A stretch of 7,687 nt of DNA, from contig VSOC01000012.1 of NCBI GenBank assembly GCA_009774615.1, forward strand, positions 54,865 through 62,551. The letters run 5' to 3'. Within the stretch, counting starts at the first letter, position 1, and the number at the start of each line of letters is the position of its first letter. The notes below the pieces were generated by a model, which had not been told where the DNA came from, did no database searches, and saw nothing but the letters and a program-made list of their open reading frames with translations. This DNA comes from Lachnospiraceae bacterium. Its GTDB lineage: Bacteria; Bacillota; Clostridia; Lachnospirales; Lachnospiraceae. Both the position numbers and the translations under genes were made by a program. Shown here in pieces: positions 1-6,110 of this stretch.

Positions 1-471
1 CCGATTATCGTATTTGCCATTATGTCCGGTTTTGCTGTGGCAAAATGCGGCGGTGAGGAAAGCTGGGCAGGAAAGCTTTTAAATAACCTGAATGATATTA
101 TTATGCTGATGGTCGATATGATTATGAAACTTGCCCCCATCGGTCTGGGCGCGTATTTTGCCAACCTGGTCGGAGAATTTGGGCCTCAGTTAATCGGCGA
201 TTACGGAAGAACCATGCTGGTTTACTACCCGATGTGTGCCGTTTACGTCCTGATTTTCTTCCCGCTTTACAGCTATTTTGCAGCAGGGAAGCTTGGCATC
301 CGCCGTATGCTCAAACATATCTTTAACCCGGCAGTTACCGCATTTGCCACACAAAGTTCGGTTGCTGCTCTTCCGGTCAACATGGAAGCCTGCAAAAAAA
401 TCGGTGTCCCGGATGATATCAGCAACATCGTTCTTCCTATGGGTATAAGATTCAAGAAAAAATATCTATGA
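1..471 (+). pseudogene. Dicarboxylate/amino acid:cation symporter (DAACS), 5' cut by window, 3' truncated
   Basis: This is the C-terminal half of a membrane symporter that takes up C4-dicarboxylates or amino acids with Na+ or H+. The frame is open from base 1, so the real start lies outside the window. Seen in the protein: hydrophobic segments, the MKLAPIGLGAYFANLVGEFG helix region, and the family's hairpin motif in the form TAFATQSSVAALPVNMEACKK followed by IGVPDDISNIVLPMG. In intact family members LPMG is followed by an Ala-Thr-x-(H/N)-Met-Asp-Gly segment that forms part of the substrate and cation site, and then by the last helices. Here LPMG (ends at 444) is followed by only IRFKKKYL and a TGA. 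No continuation is visible in any frame of the next 120 bases, so this is a structural truncation and not a simple frameshift. The product should be inactive. The family call is secure; whether the break comes from an insertion, a deletion or an assembly join is not known. Confidence 0.82.
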
Positions 472-493
472 AATAGTGTTCTACGAAATAGTG
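466..493. repeat. 13-bp imperfect direct repeat, two copies at 15-bp period
   Basis: CTATGAAATAGTG (466-478) and CTACGAAATAGTG (481-493) differ at one base and are spaced 15 bp start to start. They begin about 21 bases after the point where the symporter stops matching its family. Each copy carries a small internal dyad (CTA...TAG). The function is unknown. Repeats of this kind can be arm sites of an integrase, but no recombinase gene is visible here. Confidence 0.7.
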
Positions 494-512
494 GTTACAA
501 AACCGTGTAACC
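493..512. repeat. 7-bp perfect inverted repeat with 6-base spacer
   Basis: GGTTACA (493-499) and TGTAACC (506-512) are perfect reverse complements separated by AAACCG. No T-run follows directly on either strand, so it is a poor intrinsic terminator for either the symporter remnant or the convergent sugar operon. The geometry would fit a protein-binding dyad or a recombinase core site. That is inference from shape only. Confidence 0.6.
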
Positions 513-562
513 TCAACTTTCACTGCTGTTCATATACATTCACAAATCCCGAAAAAACCATC

Positions 563-1387
563 TTAGCTAAAGCAGGATTTTATCGCAGCAATATCCCTCT
601 CCAACAAATGCATCGCCCTGCCCCCTGCGCCCTGCTTCCGCAGCGGGAGAAGATTATAGTAGTTTTCTATCACAATCCACCCCGAAAACTGATTCTCCCT
701 TAATATTTCCATCTGCGCAAAAAAATCGGTATTTCCCTCACCTAAAAGACATCCTCCGGGTTCGCCGATTCCGTCCTTTACATGCAGCTGATTATCCATA
801 TAGGGAAGCAGTCCGCGAAGCTGATCGCATTGATCCATAGCAAAGTTAAATTTAAAGTTCTGGGTATCAAAATGAATTTTCAGGTTATCACACCCAATTT
901 CCCCAAGCAGTTCCACCTGACGCTGCCAGGGCAGTGCATTTTCTGTCAGGATAGTAATTCCTTTTTTCTCTGCCTTTTTACAGATAAATTCCAATGCCTC
1001 TTTCGTATGTTCAATATGGATTTCTTCGGTAATCAGGTTCTCTAAAAAATTAGGAACCATGATTTTTTCAACCTTCATCGCCGCCGCTGTTTCCACGGCA
1101 AGTTCCATCTGATCATAGGCAATTTTCCCATGCTCTGTTGATTTCCCGTGAATAAATTCATGCTCCATCACATCGTTTAAAACAATAGCCGGGTACTGGA
1201 TATTCAGACGTTTTCCTGCTTCCAGATAACCCTCCATCACCTCTTTCTGTGCTAAAGGATAGCCCCATTGATAACTTCCAAGTTCCAGTTGTATCCCGTC
1301 CAGCCCTGCCTTTTTTGCAATCTCCGGTGCAAAATACCCGCCGCCCGGAAGCCCCCAGGCCACACATCCAATCCATAATTTTGCCAT
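563..1387 (-). CDS. Sugar (phosphate) isomerase/epimerase, AP-endonuclease-2-like TIM barrel
   Basis: This is a 274-residue cytosolic TIM-barrel protein of the xylose-isomerase-like/AP endonuclease family 2 superfamily. The expected divalent-metal ligands of the barrel are all visible: Glu149 in TEN, Asp174 in HFDT, His202 in LHVKD and Glu241 in IEN. The N-terminal strand (KLWIGCVAWGLPGG) and the DGIQLELG strand at 30-37 fit the fold. Known family members isomerise or epimerise ketoses, keto-sugars or inosose-type substrates; the exact substrate cannot be read from the sequence. The start at 1387 is chosen because GGAGG lies 5 bases upstream. An in-frame ATG pair further upstream would add 12 residues (MMDQRMYRMEEN) but has only a weak AGGA. 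It is the last gene of the operon, 111 bases after the SIS isomerase gene, and it converges on the broken symporter. It probably acts on the imported sugar or on a pathway intermediate. Fold confidence is high, substrate confidence low. Confidence 0.85.
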   Translation of the reverse strand: MAKLWIGCVAWGLPGGGYFAPEIAKKAGLDGIQLELGSYQWGYPLAQKEVMEGYLEAGKRLNIQYPAIVLNDVMEHEFIHGKSTEHGKIAYDQMELAVETAAAMKVEKIMVPNFLENLITEEIHIEHTKEALEFICKKAEKKGITILTENALPWQRQVELLGEIGCDNLKIHFDTQNFKFNFAMDQCDQLRGLLPYMDNQLHVKDGIGEPGGCLLGEGNTDFFAQMEILRENQFSGWIVIENYYNLLPLRKQGAGGRAMHLLERDIAAIKSCFS

Positions 1388-1407
1388 ATTTTCCTCCATT
1401 CTGTACA
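1385..1407 (-). repeat. Copy A of a 23-bp translation-start sequence repeated in the operon
   Basis: These 23 bases, which end in the ATG of the TIM-barrel gene, match positions 3070-3092 upstream of the permease gene at 20 of 23 bases. In this copy the core reads GGAGGAAAATATG and is a working Shine-Dalgarno plus start. The encoded peptides are also alike (YRMEENM here, HRIEENM in the other copy). Confidence 0.55.
1393..1397 (-). promoter_or_regulatory. Ribosome binding site deciding the start of the TIM-barrel gene
   Basis: GGAGG on the minus strand sits 5 bases before the ATG at 1387. This favours the shorter start over the ATG pair at 1423 and 1420. Confidence 0.75.
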
Positions 1408-1498
1408 TCCTTTGGTCCATCATATATTTTCCTAGATTACTGCCCCATACGCTCTTCTACTATCCTGTCCTCCTCATCCGAGCACAGCACAGATATTT

Positions 1499-2062
1499 TC
1501 ATTCCAGATTATTATGCAATGCATACATTTCTTCGTTGGAAATTGACTTTTTCTTCATTAAAACCAAAACAAGAATATCAAAAAAGATTTCCAGACTCTG
1601 CTCAAATAAGGTTCCCATTGGCTGAATGGACAGTTGTTTTGACGATGTCGGTTTTTCGCCCTTGCTCTGTGCCTGAAAGACAAAACATTCGCTGCAAATA
1701 ACCCCTATCGCCGAATCCGGCTCTGTGGTAATCAGCACGGTTTTGGCACCGACTTCTGCTGCCTTTTTACTATGTTCTACTAAATTTGGTGTTTCACCGG
1801 AACCGCTGGCGACAATCAAAAGATCCCCTTTCTGGATAGCCGGAGTGGTAACTCCCTGCGGGTCATAAGCCGAAAATCCCATCTGCGCCAGACGCATGGC
1901 AAAACCCTTGGTCACTAACCCGCTCCTGCCCTTTCCGTCACAAAAAATATGCTCTGCCGCTAAAATCATCTCTGCCAGACCCTCTATTTTTTCATCACTT
2001 ATCCGCCATATGCTGCTTCTGATTTCTTCCAATACACGGTCACGGTATTCCTGATAACTCAT
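1499..2062 (-). CDS. hxlB: 6-phospho-3-hexuloisomerase (HxlB-type SIS-domain protein)
   Basis: This 187-residue cytosolic isomerase is predicted to interconvert D-arabino-hex-3-ulose 6-phosphate and fructose 6-phosphate. It is a single SIS domain of normal family length. Visible family marks are GKGRSG at 43-48, the FAMRL helix, VTTPAIQKGDLLI at 71-83, the phosphate-binding SGSGET at 86-91, SIQPMGTLFE at 145-154 (Glu154 is the likely catalytic base by family comparison) and the ending LHNNLE. Its ATG overlaps the permease stop in ATGA (2059-2062). There is only a weak AGG upstream, so translation is probably coupled to the permease. HxlB normally works with hexulose-6-phosphate synthase (HxlA) in the ribulose monophosphate pathway. 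No such gene is in the window; the neighbours are sugar import and kinase genes, pointing to a catabolic role. A related phospho-ketose substrate is possible. Confidence 0.88.
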   Translation of the reverse strand: MSYQEYRDRVLEEIRSSIWRISDEKIEGLAEMILAAEHIFCDGKGRSGLVTKGFAMRLAQMGFSAYDPQGVTTPAIQKGDLLIVASGSGETPNLVEHSKKAAEVGAKTVLITTEPDSAIGVICSECFVFQAQSKGEKPTSSKQLSIQPMGTLFEQSLEIFFDILVLVLMKKKSISNEEMYALHNNLE

Positions 2063-3051
2063 GCGTTTACCTGTGCCTTTCTCCCCAATTTTATCCCCTT
2101 CTGCTTGAGATAATCGAGATAAACCGCAATTAAAATAACAATGCCCTGCACGATAAACTGCCAGGAAGAATCAATGCCTAAAAGGTTCATTCCGTTCTTT
2201 AAAACACCGATAACGATTGCCCCGATTACCGTTCCCGATATAGTTCCGCGCCCGCCGTTCATACTGGTTCCGCCCAGAACAACCGCAGAAATCGCATCCA
2301 TCTCCGCACTCTCTCCAAGAGTCATGGTAGCCGTAAAGGTACGGCCTACGGTAAGAATTCCCGCCAGAGAAGCTAACAGCGAACAGTAGATAAATACAAA
2401 GAAGGTAACTTTTTTTACCCGGATTCCCGAGTACTGTGCAGCCTGTTTATTCCCTCCAACTGCATAGATATGACGACCCATCTGGGTTCGATTTAAAATA
2501 AAAGAAGATACCGCAACGACAGCAATAATACAAAACAACTGAATCGGAATGCCGAAAATACTTCCCATTCCCCAGAACATATACTGATCATTTAAGACGG
2601 AAATCGTCTGCGCCTTTGTATAAATTCTGGCAATTCCCCGCCCAATATTCATCATAGCCAGGGTAACGATAAATGCCGGAATATTCGTAGAAGAAATAAT
2701 CCATGCATTCACCGCGCCGAGAAGCATACCGACAAGAACACCGCCCAAAATCCCCACATACACCGGCATCCCGTTCCAGGTAATCAACCCCGCGCTGATA
2801 CACCCCGAAACAGCAATCACCGAACCTACGGAAAGATCAATTCCCGACAAAAGAATAACATAAGTCATACCGCAGGCTAAAAATAAATTAATAGTAACCT
2901 GACGAACCACATTAAAAAAATTTGTCACCGTTGCAAACGATGTGGTCATAACACTTAGCACCGCACAGAGAATCAAAAGCCCTGCTAAAATTCCCATATG
3001 CGATTTAAACATCTGAATCATTCCTGATTCTTTCCATGTTTTCTTTTCCAT
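2059..3051 (-). CDS. Sugar ABC transporter permease (RbsC/CUT2 family)
   Basis: This 330-residue integral membrane protein forms the channel of a CUT2-type importer, presumably as a homodimer. It is largely hydrophobic with many predicted membrane segments. It has the family motif LSGIDLSVGS at 69-77, NIPAFIVTLAMMNIGRGIA at 123-141, the cytoplasmic ATPase-coupling loop GRHIYAVGGNKQAAQYSGI at 192-210 and AISAVVLGGTSMNGGRGT at 253-270. Length matches E. coli RbsC-like proteins. The start at 3051 is supported by GGAGG 5 bases upstream. A GTG at 3093 in the same frame would add 14 residues but has no good ribosome site. Upstream lies the ATPase gene with a 100-base gap; downstream the stop overlaps the hxlB start. 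Family assignment is firm; the transported sugar is unknown. Confidence 0.93.
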   Translation of the reverse strand: MEKKTWKESGMIQMFKSHMGILAGLLILCAVLSVMTTSFATVTNFFNVVRQVTINLFLACGMTYVILLSGIDLSVGSVIAVSGCISAGLITWNGMPVYVGILGGVLVGMLLGAVNAWIISSTNIPAFIVTLAMMNIGRGIARIYTKAQTISVLNDQYMFWGMGSIFGIPIQLFCIIAVVAVSSFILNRTQMGRHIYAVGGNKQAAQYSGIRVKKVTFFVFIYCSLLASLAGILTVGRTFTATMTLGESAEMDAISAVVLGGTSMNGGRGTISGTVIGAIVIGVLKNGMNLLGIDSSWQFIVQGIVILIAVYLDYLKQKGIKLGRKAQVNA

Positions 3052-3056
3052 TTTAT

Positions 3057-3061
3057 CCTCC
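3057..3061 (-). promoter_or_regulatory. Ribosome binding site deciding the permease start
   Basis: GGAGG lies 5 bases before the ATG at 3051 on the minus strand. It supports the 330-residue protein over the longer GTG reading at 3093. Confidence 0.75.
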
Positions 3062-3069
3062 AATCCATG

Positions 3070-3092
3070 CATATTTTCTTCTATTCTGTGCA
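3070..3092 (-). repeat. Copy B of the 23-bp translation-start sequence, with a weakened ribosome site
   Basis: This copy is 20/23 identical to 1385-1407. It ends in an ATG (3072) in the permease frame, but GGAGG of copy A is changed to AGAAG, so it should be a poor start. The functional permease ATG lies 21 bases further on. Confidence 0.55.
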
Positions 3093-3151
3093 CATTTCAC
3101 ATCCTGTTCTGCCCTTTGCATACAGACAATTATGCGTAAAACAGACGCCGC

Positions 3152-4642
3152 TTACAGTTCTTTTGTTGCATAGGACAGAATGGTTTCCTGGTCAAATTCA
3201 TCGCGTTTCAGCACACCTGCCGTATGCCCCTGATTCATCACGACAATCCTGTCGCACATATTGATTAATTCCGGCATTTCCGAAGAAATAAACAAAATAG
3301 AAAAGCCTTTTTCCGTTAAAGCATCCATTAAATGATAAATATCTGATTTTGTTTTTACATCAATTCCGCGGGTCGGCTCGTCCAAAATTAAAATCTTTTT
3401 CGTAACCAATAACCACCGGCTGATGATTATTTTCTGCTGATTTCCTCCGCTTAAATTCTGAATTTCCTGTTCCATTCCGGCGTATTTCGTCTGCATTACG
3501 CCATCGACATATTCGCGGGCAAGTTCTAGTTCCTTCTTTTTCTGATATCTGCCGCCCTTTAAGAAACGATCCAGCACCTCTATCGTCGTATTAAAACGGA
3601 TTCCCTGAATCGGGAAGATTCCAGACTGCTTCCTGTCTTCCGGCACAAAACCAATTCCGGCCTCCATCGCATCTTTAACACAATGGATGTCCACCGCTTT
3701 ACCCTCAACATAAATCTCTCCCCTGTCCTTTTTTCGCAGGCCAAAAATACAGCTCATCGCCTCGCTCCGCCCCGAACCAACCAGACCGGAAAAGCCAAGG
3801 ATTTCTCCTTTTTTCAGTTCAAAACTTACATCTCGTACTTCTTTTCCTGATGCAAGATGCTCGACCTTCAGGATAATTTCCTGCGTGGAATGATTGTGCT
3901 TATCGTAGAGATTCCCCAATTCTCTTCCCACCATGGCAGCAACCCATTCCTCATGCGTAGTCTTTTTGGCATCCACCGTAGCTATATATTCTCCATCCCG
4001 CATAATCGTAATCCGATCCGCGATAATATCCAATTCCGCCATGCGGTGACTGATATAAATAATACCGACTCCCTTTTTCTTTAATTGTTCAATCGAAGCA
4101 AACAGAGCATCCACTTCGCTGTCCGTTAAGGAAGAGGTCGGCTCGTCCATAACGATGATTTTTGCCCCAAACGAAATAGCCCGGATAATTTCCACCATCT
4201 GCTGCTGGGCGATATTTAACTCACCAAGTACCTGCCTTGGGCTTATCTTCAAGCCCATTGCCTGAATAAATTCTGCCGCCTGCCGGTTCATTTTATCCCG
4301 ATCAATCATTCCTGCCCTTGTGCGTGGTTCCTGACCAAGAAAAATATTTTCGGCAACCGTCATGTAGGGAATCAGCATTAATTCCTGATGAATAATACGA
4401 ATCCCATGCTGCTTTGCACTTTCTACATCCGTGATATCCGCTTCCTTTCCCTCGACAAAAACCTGCCCCTTATCTCTGGTATACACACCGCCGAGAATTT
4501 TAATCAGCGTCGATTTTCCTGCACCATTTTCACCCAAAAGCGCATGGACTTCTCCGGCTTCCAGCTCCAGATGATTGTCCTTTAATACCTGCACGCCGGA
4601 AAATGATTTGCAGATATTTTTCATTTCCAGTAAGTGTGCCAT
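3152..4642 (-). CDS. Sugar ABC transporter ATP-binding protein (RbsA/MglA-like, two ATPase domains)
   Basis: This 496-residue cytoplasmic ATPase energises the permease and has the normal family length. The N-terminal domain carries Walker A GENGAGKST (37-45), the family's LNIAQQQMVEI signature (142-152), Walker B IIVMDEPTSSL (162-172) and the switch His in ISHR (197-200). The C-terminal domain has the degenerate Walker A GLVGSGRSE (286-294), a good LSGGNQQK signature (397-404), Walker B ILILDEPTRGID (417-428), and FISSE in place of a switch-His sequence. This asymmetry is normal for RbsA-type proteins, so one functional ATP site is expected. The start at 4642 is chosen for GGGAGG 6 bases upstream. 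Reading from 4726 would add a basic 28-residue extension that begins inside the intergenic terminator's T-run, which is unlikely. It lies 128 bases after the binding-protein gene, past a terminator hairpin. Family certain; substrate unknown. Confidence 0.94.
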   Translation of the reverse strand: MAHLLEMKNICKSFSGVQVLKDNHLELEAGEVHALLGENGAGKSTLIKILGGVYTRDKGQVFVEGKEADITDVESAKQHGIRIIHQELMLIPYMTVAENIFLGQEPRTRAGMIDRDKMNRQAAEFIQAMGLKISPRQVLGELNIAQQQMVEIIRAISFGAKIIVMDEPTSSLTDSEVDALFASIEQLKKKGVGIIYISHRMAELDIIADRITIMRDGEYIATVDAKKTTHEEWVAAMVGRELGNLYDKHNHSTQEIILKVEHLASGKEVRDVSFELKKGEILGFSGLVGSGRSEAMSCIFGLRKKDRGEIYVEGKAVDIHCVKDAMEAGIGFVPEDRKQSGIFPIQGIRFNTTIEVLDRFLKGGRYQKKKELELAREYVDGVMQTKYAGMEQEIQNLSGGNQQKIIISRWLLVTKKILILDEPTRGIDVKTKSDIYHLMDALTEKGFSILFISSEMPELINMCDRIVVMNQGHTAGVLKRDEFDQETILSYATKEL

Positions 4643-4648
4643 CCCTGC

Positions 4649-4654
4649 CCTCCC
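4649..4654 (-). promoter_or_regulatory. Ribosome binding site deciding the ATPase start
   Basis: GGGAGG lies 6 bases before the ATG at 4642. It excludes the 28-residue N-terminal extension that starts at 4726. Confidence 0.75.
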
Positions 4655-4726
4655 ACCTTTCCTGATTCTCTCTATTTTTTGCGTGTTCTGCAGCATTTTA
4701 TGGTTCTTTCCTCTGATTTTGCGCAT

Positions 4727-4766
4727 AAAAAGAGGGCTGATTCACAAATCTGTGTTCAGCCCCCTC
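4727..4766 (-). terminator. Intrinsic terminator / partial attenuator between binding-protein and ATPase genes
   Basis: On the minus strand, five bases after the binding-protein stop codon, a G-rich arm (GGGGGCTGAACACA) faces an arm ending TGTGAATCAGCCCTC, followed at once by TTTTT (4731-4727). The arms pair over TGTG/CACA and GGGCTGA/TCAGCCC with one small internal mismatch. The loop is about four to seven bases. Because the ATPase, permease and enzyme genes follow without an obvious new promoter, it probably reduces rather than stops transcription, leaving more binding protein than membrane parts. This arrangement is common for importer operons. Confidence 0.82.
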
Positions 4767-4770
4767 ACGT

Positions 4771-5829
4771 TTACTGCCAGTCAGCGTTCAGGTATTCTTC
4801 AATATTGGAGAAATCAATAGAGAACGCCGGAACATCAATCTGAAAACTTTCCAGTTCCTTTCCCTCCAATATCGCAACTGCCGCCTGATAGCATTCTTTT
4901 CCAATGGAAATCGGGGACTGGGCTGCAGTCATTCGGTAAATCCCTTTCTTGGAAATCGCCTGTTTCGCCTCCGGTGCTCCATCCACGCCATAAATATAAG
5001 CTTCCTTTCCTGCCGTTGTCATCGCGGCAAACGCACCCATGCCAGCCTGATCATTAATGGAAAATACAGCCGCAATATCCGGATGAGCCTGGATAATATC
5101 ACTGGTAATATTCTGTCCCTTTTCTACGGTTCCTTCTGCGTCAAAGGTTGCCGCAACCTCAAATTTATCCGAAATCGTGTCCATAAAACCTTTTTCCCGA
5201 TCATTGCAGGCGTTATTCGCCGGGTAATTTAATATGGCTATTTTTCCGCCGTCTGGCAGATCCGACATCATTGCCTGTGCACAAAGCTGTCCCGCCAGAT
5301 AATTATCCGTTGCCACATAAGCATCCACTAAATCCAGATTGGACACGGAAGAATCAAAATTAATCACGGGAATCCCTGCGGCGTCAAGTTTTTGAAGCGC
5401 CGGTTCTATCGCATCCTTATCTACTGGGTTTAAAAACACTGCCTTTACTCCCTGAGCAATAAAGTCCTCAATAATCTGAATCTGCTTGGTGGCGTCCTGC
5501 TGTGCATCGACAACTACTGTTTTGCTTCCCGCTGCCGCAGCTTCTTTGGTAATAGAATCTGCAACCGTCTTAAAAAAGTCCGATTCACACCAGTACGTAA
5601 TCCCATAAACATTCCCGCTTACTGCCGCAGAGCCGCCTTCTGCCTGCTCTTTTCCTGCGCTTTCGCTCTGCGCGTTTTCTGCACCGTCTGCCGTAGACGC
5701 TGAAGTATTCGCTGTGCCTGTTTGTGCCGGTGTTTGCTCGGTATTTGCTGCCTGTCCGCAGCCAGCCAGTACGCTAAAACTTAATGCCGTAATCATTGCT
5801 ATCGTCCCTGCTTTTTTCAAAATATTCAT
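4771..5829 (-). CDS. Sugar ABC transporter substrate-binding lipoprotein (RbsB-like, periplasmic-binding type 1 fold)
   Basis: This 352-residue extracellular lipoprotein captures the sugar for the importer. It has a signal peptide with KK at 5-6 and the lipobox VLAGC (20-24); Cys24 would be lipidated. A low-complexity T/A/S/E/Q-rich linker runs from 25 to about 73, followed by the bilobed binding domain (74-352). Positions aligning with the ribose-binding protein pocket include FF at 85-86, Asp159 in NFDS, REKGF at 211-215, Asn259-Asp260 in SIND, Asp283 in GVDG and Gln304. The Arg that follows the pocket Asp in ribose-binding protein is Ser160 here, and the N-terminal loop reads ESDFF in place of NNPFF, so ribose is doubtful as the ligand. 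The start has AAGGAG 8 bases upstream (5838-5843). It lies 281 bases after the kinase gene and just before the terminator. Role certain, ligand unknown. Confidence 0.93.
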   Translation of the reverse strand: MNILKKAGTIAMITALSFSVLAGCGQAANTEQTPAQTGTANTSASTADGAENAQSESAGKEQAEGGSAAVSGNVYGITYWCESDFFKTVADSITKEAAAAGSKTVVVDAQQDATKQIQIIEDFIAQGVKAVFLNPVDKDAIEPALQKLDAAGIPVINFDSSVSNLDLVDAYVATDNYLAGQLCAQAMMSDLPDGGKIAILNYPANNACNDREKGFMDTISDKFEVAATFDAEGTVEKGQNITSDIIQAHPDIAAVFSINDQAGMGAFAAMTTAGKEAYIYGVDGAPEAKQAISKKGIYRMTAAQSPISIGKECYQAAVAILEGKELESFQIDVPAFSIDFSNIEEYLNADWQ

Positions 5830-6110
5830 ATCCTGTTCTCCTTTTTCTTTATTTTTCTGCTTTTTTCTGGATTTCTTTTTATTTTCCTTACCCAGTATCT
5901 CTTCATGCTTTATCTTTAAGTTTCTTTTTATCTATGAACTGAAAATGCCCGGCCGCAGCATAAATTCAGAACCATACAAATATAATTTTCAGGTTCAGAC
6001 TTTCCAGATTCAAACTTTTCGGATCCAAACTTTTCGGATTCAAACTTTTCAGGTCTAAATTTTTCAGACTCAAACACTGCTGTTCAAAACGTTATTCTTC
6101 CTCTGCTGTT
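5830..6110. other. Intergenic leader between kinase and binding-protein genes
   Basis: This 281-base gap has three parts. Nearest the kinase stop, 6076-6110 is short unstructured DNA with no terminator. Then comes the 15-bp tandem array (5986-6075). The remaining 5830-5985 becomes strongly purine-rich on the minus strand from about 5935 down to the ribosome site, which should keep the mRNA unstructured and favour efficient initiation. An 8-bp inverted repeat, CTGAAAAT (5939-5946) with ATTTTCAG (5985-5992), encloses a CCGGCCG-containing loop of 38 bases. I see no convincing promoter, but with the array here an internal promoter or operator is possible. Confidence 0.5.
5986..6075. repeat. Tandem array of six 15-bp repeats
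   Basis: Six exact-length units follow without gaps, starting at 5986, 6001, 6016, 6031, 6046 and 6061. The plus-strand consensus is TTTTCAGATTCAAAC; units 3 and 4 carry CGG in place of CAG, and unit 3 contains GGATCC. Units differ from the consensus by one to four bases and no length slippage is seen. The array lies between two genes of the same operon. It could be a set of phased protein-binding sites (15 bp is about 1.4 helical turns), a minisatellite, or an RNA-level element. The sequence does not decide. Confidence 0.85.

Noticed and set aside
493..512. Shared terminator for the convergent symporter and sugar operon
   Set aside because: The stem is only 7 bp and no T-run follows on either strand; a T-rich stretch appears on the minus strand only about 30 bases further on.
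476..703. Plus-strand open frame overlapping the junction and the end of the TIM-barrel gene
   Set aside because: No ribosome site, no recognisable family, and mostly antisense to a well-supported gene.
563..1387. Hexulose-6-phosphate synthase (HxlA) partner for HxlB
   Set aside because: The Glu-Asp-His-Glu metal site and motifs are those of the AP-endonuclease-2-like isomerase/epimerase barrel, not the OMP-decarboxylase-type barrel of HxlA.
1388..1423. Twelve-residue N-terminal extension of the TIM-barrel protein
   Set aside because: The GGAGG five bases before the ATG at 1387 and the position of the first barrel strand fit the shorter protein better.
4643..4726. Basic 28-residue N-terminal extension of the ABC ATPase
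   Set aside because: It would begin in the terminator's T-run and lacks a ribosome site; the family starts near MAHLLEMKNICKSF.
5714..6058. Plus-strand frame with a QTFRI five-residue repeat
   Set aside because: It is antisense to the lipoprotein signal region, and its peptide repeat is simply a reading of the 15-bp DNA array.
5986..6075. CRISPR array
   Set aside because: The units are contiguous 15-bp repeats with no spacers, too short for CRISPR repeats, and no cas genes are present.
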